Shown: positions 62,330 through 64,000 of the stretch, one piece after another
Numbering within the stretch: the stretch's first letter is position 1
Layout: the number at the start of each line of letters is the position of its first letter
Assembly: GCF_000717715.1 (NCBI RefSeq)
Contig: NZ_JOAI01000006.1
Location: 1-64,000, forward strand
Length of the DNA: 64,000 nt
DNA from: Streptomyces sp. NRRL B-24484
GTDB taxonomy: Bacteria > Actinomycetota > Actinomycetes > Streptomycetales > Streptomycetaceae
Direction of reading: 5' to 3'
The notes under the pieces: generated by a model
What the model saw: the letters and a program-made list of their open reading frames with translations, nothing else
What the model was told of the DNA's origin: nothing
Databases searched by the model: none
Made by a program: the position numbers and the translations under genes

Positions 62330-63685
62330 TCAGAGGGCGAAGGACTCGCGGTGGATGCGGTTCGGCCGCACGCCGGCGGCCCGCAGCGAGCGGACGGCCT
62401 CCTCGGCCATCCCCTCCGGTCCGCACAGGTAGACCTCGTGGTCGGCGAGGTCGGGGACGAGCCGGCGCAGGGCGGTGCCGAGGTCGCCGATCCGGCTGCG
62501 CGACCCGACCAGGGCGTGCACCCGGCCGCCGCGCCGCCGGGCGAGGGCCTCCAGCTCCTCCCGGAACATCAGGTCCTCGGGCCGGCTGGCCCGCTGCACC
62601 AGGGTCACCCGGCCCGGCAGGGTCTCGAACAGCGCCCGCAGCGGGGTGATGCCGACACCGGCGCCGAGCAGCAGCACCCGCTGCTCCCGCTGCAGCCGGC
62701 CGGTGAACGCCCCGTACGGGCCTTCGGCGCGGACCCGGGTGCCGGGTCGCAGGGCGGCCACCGCGGCGCTGTGCCCGCCGAGGTCCTTGACGGTGAACCG
62801 GAGGAAGTTCGGGTGCGGCGGCGCCGAGAGCGAGTACGGGTTGGCGGCCCAGCGCAGTCCGGGTGCCTGGAACTGCAGCCGGAAGAACTGCCCGGGCTCG
62901 GCCCGCAGCTCGTCCAGCCGGTGGCCGGTCAGGAAGAGCGACACCACCCCGGGGGCCTCCGCCCGGACCTCGGCGACCTGCAGCCGGTGCCGGCGGTCGA
63001 GCAGCCACGGCCGCGCCAGCCGGTACCAGCCGACCAGGACGGCGGTGCCGAAGTACAGCCCGTACCAGAGGGCCTTGGCCTTGGGGTCGCCGAAGTCCGC
63101 CCCGGTCGCGAGCTGGTGGCCGAAGGTGAGCGCGACGGCCACGTAGGTGGCCAGGTGCAGGTAGTACCAGGTCTCGTAGGAGAGCCGGCGGCGGGCGGCC
63201 CGGGCGGAGACCGCGCCGGTGCCCAGCAGCAGGAGGGTGCCCAGCGTCGCCTTGATCATCTCGGGGTAGTGGAAGACGATGTCGACGCCCTCGGCGACCA
63301 CCCCCCGGTCATTGGTGAGCGCGTACCCCCAGGTGATCGTCAGCACGTGGACGGTCACCATGGCGACCATCCAGCGGCCGCCGAAGGCGTGCCAACGGGC
63401 CAGCCGGTCGGCGCCGACCTCCCGCTCCAGCGGGGGCAGCCGGGTCATCAGCAGGATCAGCACGGGCGCCGCGTAGCCCGCGAGCAGGCCGGAGAGCCGG
63501 CCCGCGTTGGTGAGCCAGCCGGCCGCGCCGGCGACCGAGGCGGTGTCCTTCCACCAGAGCGCGGCGACGCCGAGCGCTCCCGCCGCGATCAGCGCGAGCA
63601 CGACGGTCGGCGCGGCGGCGACCGGACGGCGCGGGACGGCCCGGTGCGTCCGGGCCGCGGACCGCGGTGGGGCTGCGGTGGCCAT
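62330..63685 (-). CDS. Membrane ferric-reductase-like oxidoreductase with ferredoxin-NADP reductase domain
   Basis: The 451-aa product has six N-terminal helices of the ferric reductase type with candidate heme ligands in ARWHAFGGRWMVAMVTVHVL and YLHLATYVAVALTFGHQL. A cytoplasmic flavoreductase half follows: FAD site RWAANPYSLSAPP, then LLLGAGVGITPLRALFETLP for NADP and VYLCGPEGMAEEAVRSL at the C-terminus. It should carry electrons from NAD(P)H through FAD and heme to the outside FMN protein. ATG with AAGGAGG 6 bases upstream. First gene of the flavinylation operon. Confidence 0.92.
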   Translation of the reverse strand: MATAAPPRSAARTHRAVPRRPVAAAPTVVLALIAAGALGVAALWWKDTASVAGAAGWLTNAGRLSGLLAGYAAPVLILLMTRLPPLEREVGADRLARWHAFGGRWMVAMVTVHVLTITWGYALTNDRGVVAEGVDIVFHYPEMIKATLGTLLLLGTGAVSARAARRRLSYETWYYLHLATYVAVALTFGHQLATGADFGDPKAKALWYGLYFGTAVLVGWYRLARPWLLDRRHRLQVAEVRAEAPGVVSLFLTGHRLDELRAEPGQFFRLQFQAPGLRWAANPYSLSAPPHPNFLRFTVKDLGGHSAAVAALRPGTRVRAEGPYGAFTGRLQREQRVLLLGAGVGITPLRALFETLPGRVTLVQRASRPEDLMFREELEALARRRGGRVHALVGSRSRIGDLGTALRRLVPDLADHEVYLCGPEGMAEEAVRSLRAAGVRPNRIHRESFAL

Positions 63686-63749
63686 CGGGAACCTCCTTCG
63701 AACCCGGCGGCGAGTGCCGCCGAGGTGGCCCACGATGGCACCGCAAGCT

Positions 63750-63765
63750 CTCAGTTGCCTCTGAG
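63750..63765. promoter_or_regulatory. Palindrome between the reductase operon and the response regulator gene
   Basis: CTCAG-TTGCCT-CTGAG is a perfect 16-bp inverted repeat about 65 bases upstream of the reductase start. A second, looser inverted repeat TCTCAT-N14-ATGAGA (63858-63883) lies nearer the divergent response-regulator gene. Both are candidate sites for that regulator. Confidence 0.4.
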
Positions 63766-63911
63766 TGCGCAGCCTCCCACAGGCCCTCATCGAGCACGTC
63801 CGTGCAGGTCAGGCCTGGTGCGTCGGCCAGGGGAGGCGTTCGGGGATCTCAGCGCTTTCTCATCGCGGCGGGCCAGAATGAGAGCCCGTGACAGCACACC
63901 GAGGGAGCACC

Positions 63912-64000
63912 ATGGACGACTCCGCCGACCGGCAGGCCTGGCGGGTCCTCGTCGTCGACGACGAACCGGACCTGGTGGAGGTGGTCTGCGGGGCGCTCCG
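63912..64000 (+). CDS. Two-component response regulator, N-terminal part (cut by window end)
   Basis: Only 29 codons are present. VLVVDDEPDLVEVV is the start of a receiver domain, with the acidic pair (Asp) that binds Mg in the phospho-acceptor pocket. The ATG follows GAGGGAG; a GTG 24 bases upstream in frame is an alternative. It is divergent from the reductase/FMN operon, which it may control. The output domain lies outside the window, so the family (OmpR or NarL) cannot be told. Confidence 0.75.
   Translation, partial: MDDSADRQAWRVLVVDDEPDLVEVVCGAL

Overview
The window is GC-rich (around 73%) actinobacterial chromosome, most likely from the Streptomycetaceae (Streptomyces or Kitasatospora). 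The evidence is near-uniform G/C at third codon positions, many GTG starts with GGAGG-type ribosome sites, a 5S rRNA 3' end of streptomycete type, a surface protein with an LAXTG sortase-E signal, a CsoR-type copper operator and a PknG-type kinase. No insertion sequence, prophage, CRISPR array or biosynthetic gene cluster is visible. It reads as conserved core or near-core chromosome.

Layout. 1-90: end of an rRNA operon (5S 3' end) and its terminator. 100-5300: methyltransferase, GNAT acetyltransferase, RecD2-like helicase, citrate synthase. 5847-9251: SDR oxidoreductase, then the copper chaperone/ATPase pair copZ-copA behind a CsoR-type operator. 9420-12910: SpoIIE-type membrane phosphatase, then the dihydroxyacetone kinase genes dhaK-dhaL with dhaM divergent. 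12924-18335: lone family-A DNA polymerase, M3 peptidase, secreted GH5 glycosidase. 18415-23097: fatty-acid/CoA genes (TetR regulator, acyl-CoA dehydrogenase, enoyl-CoA hydratase, RidA), GNAT, second TetR. 23221-24526: tRNA-Arg(TCT) and a second-type SSB behind DnaA-box-like repeats. 24813-26252: thioester/LAXTG surface protein. 26584-30000: EttA, thioesterase, hypothetical, truncated globin. 30102-32152: two-gene ABC exporter.

32264-42965 is the most interesting block. It is a seven-gene, same-strand run that looks like an expanded version of the mycobacterial GlnX-GlnH-PknG amino-acid-sensing system: four-TM sensor, periplasmic amino-acid-binding protein, unknown helical protein, PknG-like kinase, PP2C phosphatase, VWA protein and FHA phosphothreonine reader. 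It closes with a strong terminator. Zn-ribbon modules recur in the kinase, phosphatase and FHA protein.

43222-51375: nucleosidase, a conserved hypothetical, then a complete sugar operon (ROK regulator, ABC importer, GH4 phospho-glycosidase, BadF-type sugar kinase) whose logic suggests ABC import, then kinase, then 6-phospho-glycosidase, without a PTS. 51603-60953: MscS channel, HNH nuclease, HAD hydrolase, very large GH84-like protein with a membrane anchor and carbohydrate-binding modules, 4-alpha-glucanotransferase, small membrane protein. 61047-64000: extracytosolic flavinylation module (membrane ferric-reductase-like protein, FMN-binding protein, ApbE) and the start of a response regulator cut by the window edge.
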